From assembly GCA_026786065.1 (NCBI GenBank), contig JAJAYS010000171.1:1-5915 (forward strand): DNA of 5,915 nucleotides, in the 5' to 3' direction. The DNA comes from Polaromonas sp. GTDB lineage: Bacteria > Pseudomonadota > Gammaproteobacteria > Burkholderiales > Burkholderiaceae_C. The notes beneath the pieces were generated by a model. The model ran no database searches, was not told the origin of the DNA, and saw only the letters and a list, made by a program, of their open reading frames with translations. Made by a program: the position numbers and the translations under genes. Of this stretch, positions 5,306 through 5,915 are shown piece after piece. Within the stretch, counting starts at the first letter, position 1. Each line of letters opens with the position of its first letter.

Positions 5306-5915
<610 letters not shown>

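Overview
The window reads as a high-GC betaproteobacterial chromosome, most likely Burkholderiales and probably Comamonadaceae (Polaromonas/Rhodoferax-like). This is inferred from the protein style, the grpE-dnaK pairing, the single-chain class I fumarase beside fumC, and short GTAGC-type intergenic repeats. No database search was possible. The gene content is housekeeping, with no mobile element, CRISPR array, tRNA or rRNA visible.

Layout. (1) Positions 1-512 (+) hold the end of a multisubunit cation/proton antiporter operon: the 3' end of subunit F and a complete subunit G. (2) Positions 534-1928 (-) hold fumC, a class II iron-independent fumarase, which converges on the antiporter operon with a 21-bp gap. 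(3) A 132-bp divergent promoter region (1929-2060) separates fumC from a class I [4Fe-4S] fumarase on the + strand (2061-3614). (4) After 263 bp rich in dyads comes a small cysteine-free HxlR-like winged-helix regulator (3878-4201), ended by a clear intrinsic terminator (4271-4292). (5) A 426-bp non-coding stretch leads to a strong sigma32 heat-shock promoter (4568-4592), then grpE (4628-5218), a 168-bp spacer with a second sigma32-like promoter and a strong stem-loop, and the 5' part of dnaK (5387 to the window edge).

How the genes work together. The two fumarases catalyse the same TCA-cycle step with different cofactors. Class I is fast but oxidant- and iron-sensitive, while class II is robust, so the divergent pair looks like a redundancy module. 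GrpE and DnaK are the nucleotide-exchange factor and Hsp70 of one chaperone machine, and dnaJ would be expected just outside the window. The regulator stands alone and its targets cannot be read from the sequence. A 19-bp dyad-like element is shared between its upstream region and the grpE upstream region, and is the main unexplained feature.

I see no convincing new biological system. The points worth a second look are regulatory: the shared element, the two sigma32 promoters, the dnaK leader hairpin and the divergent fumarase arrangement.
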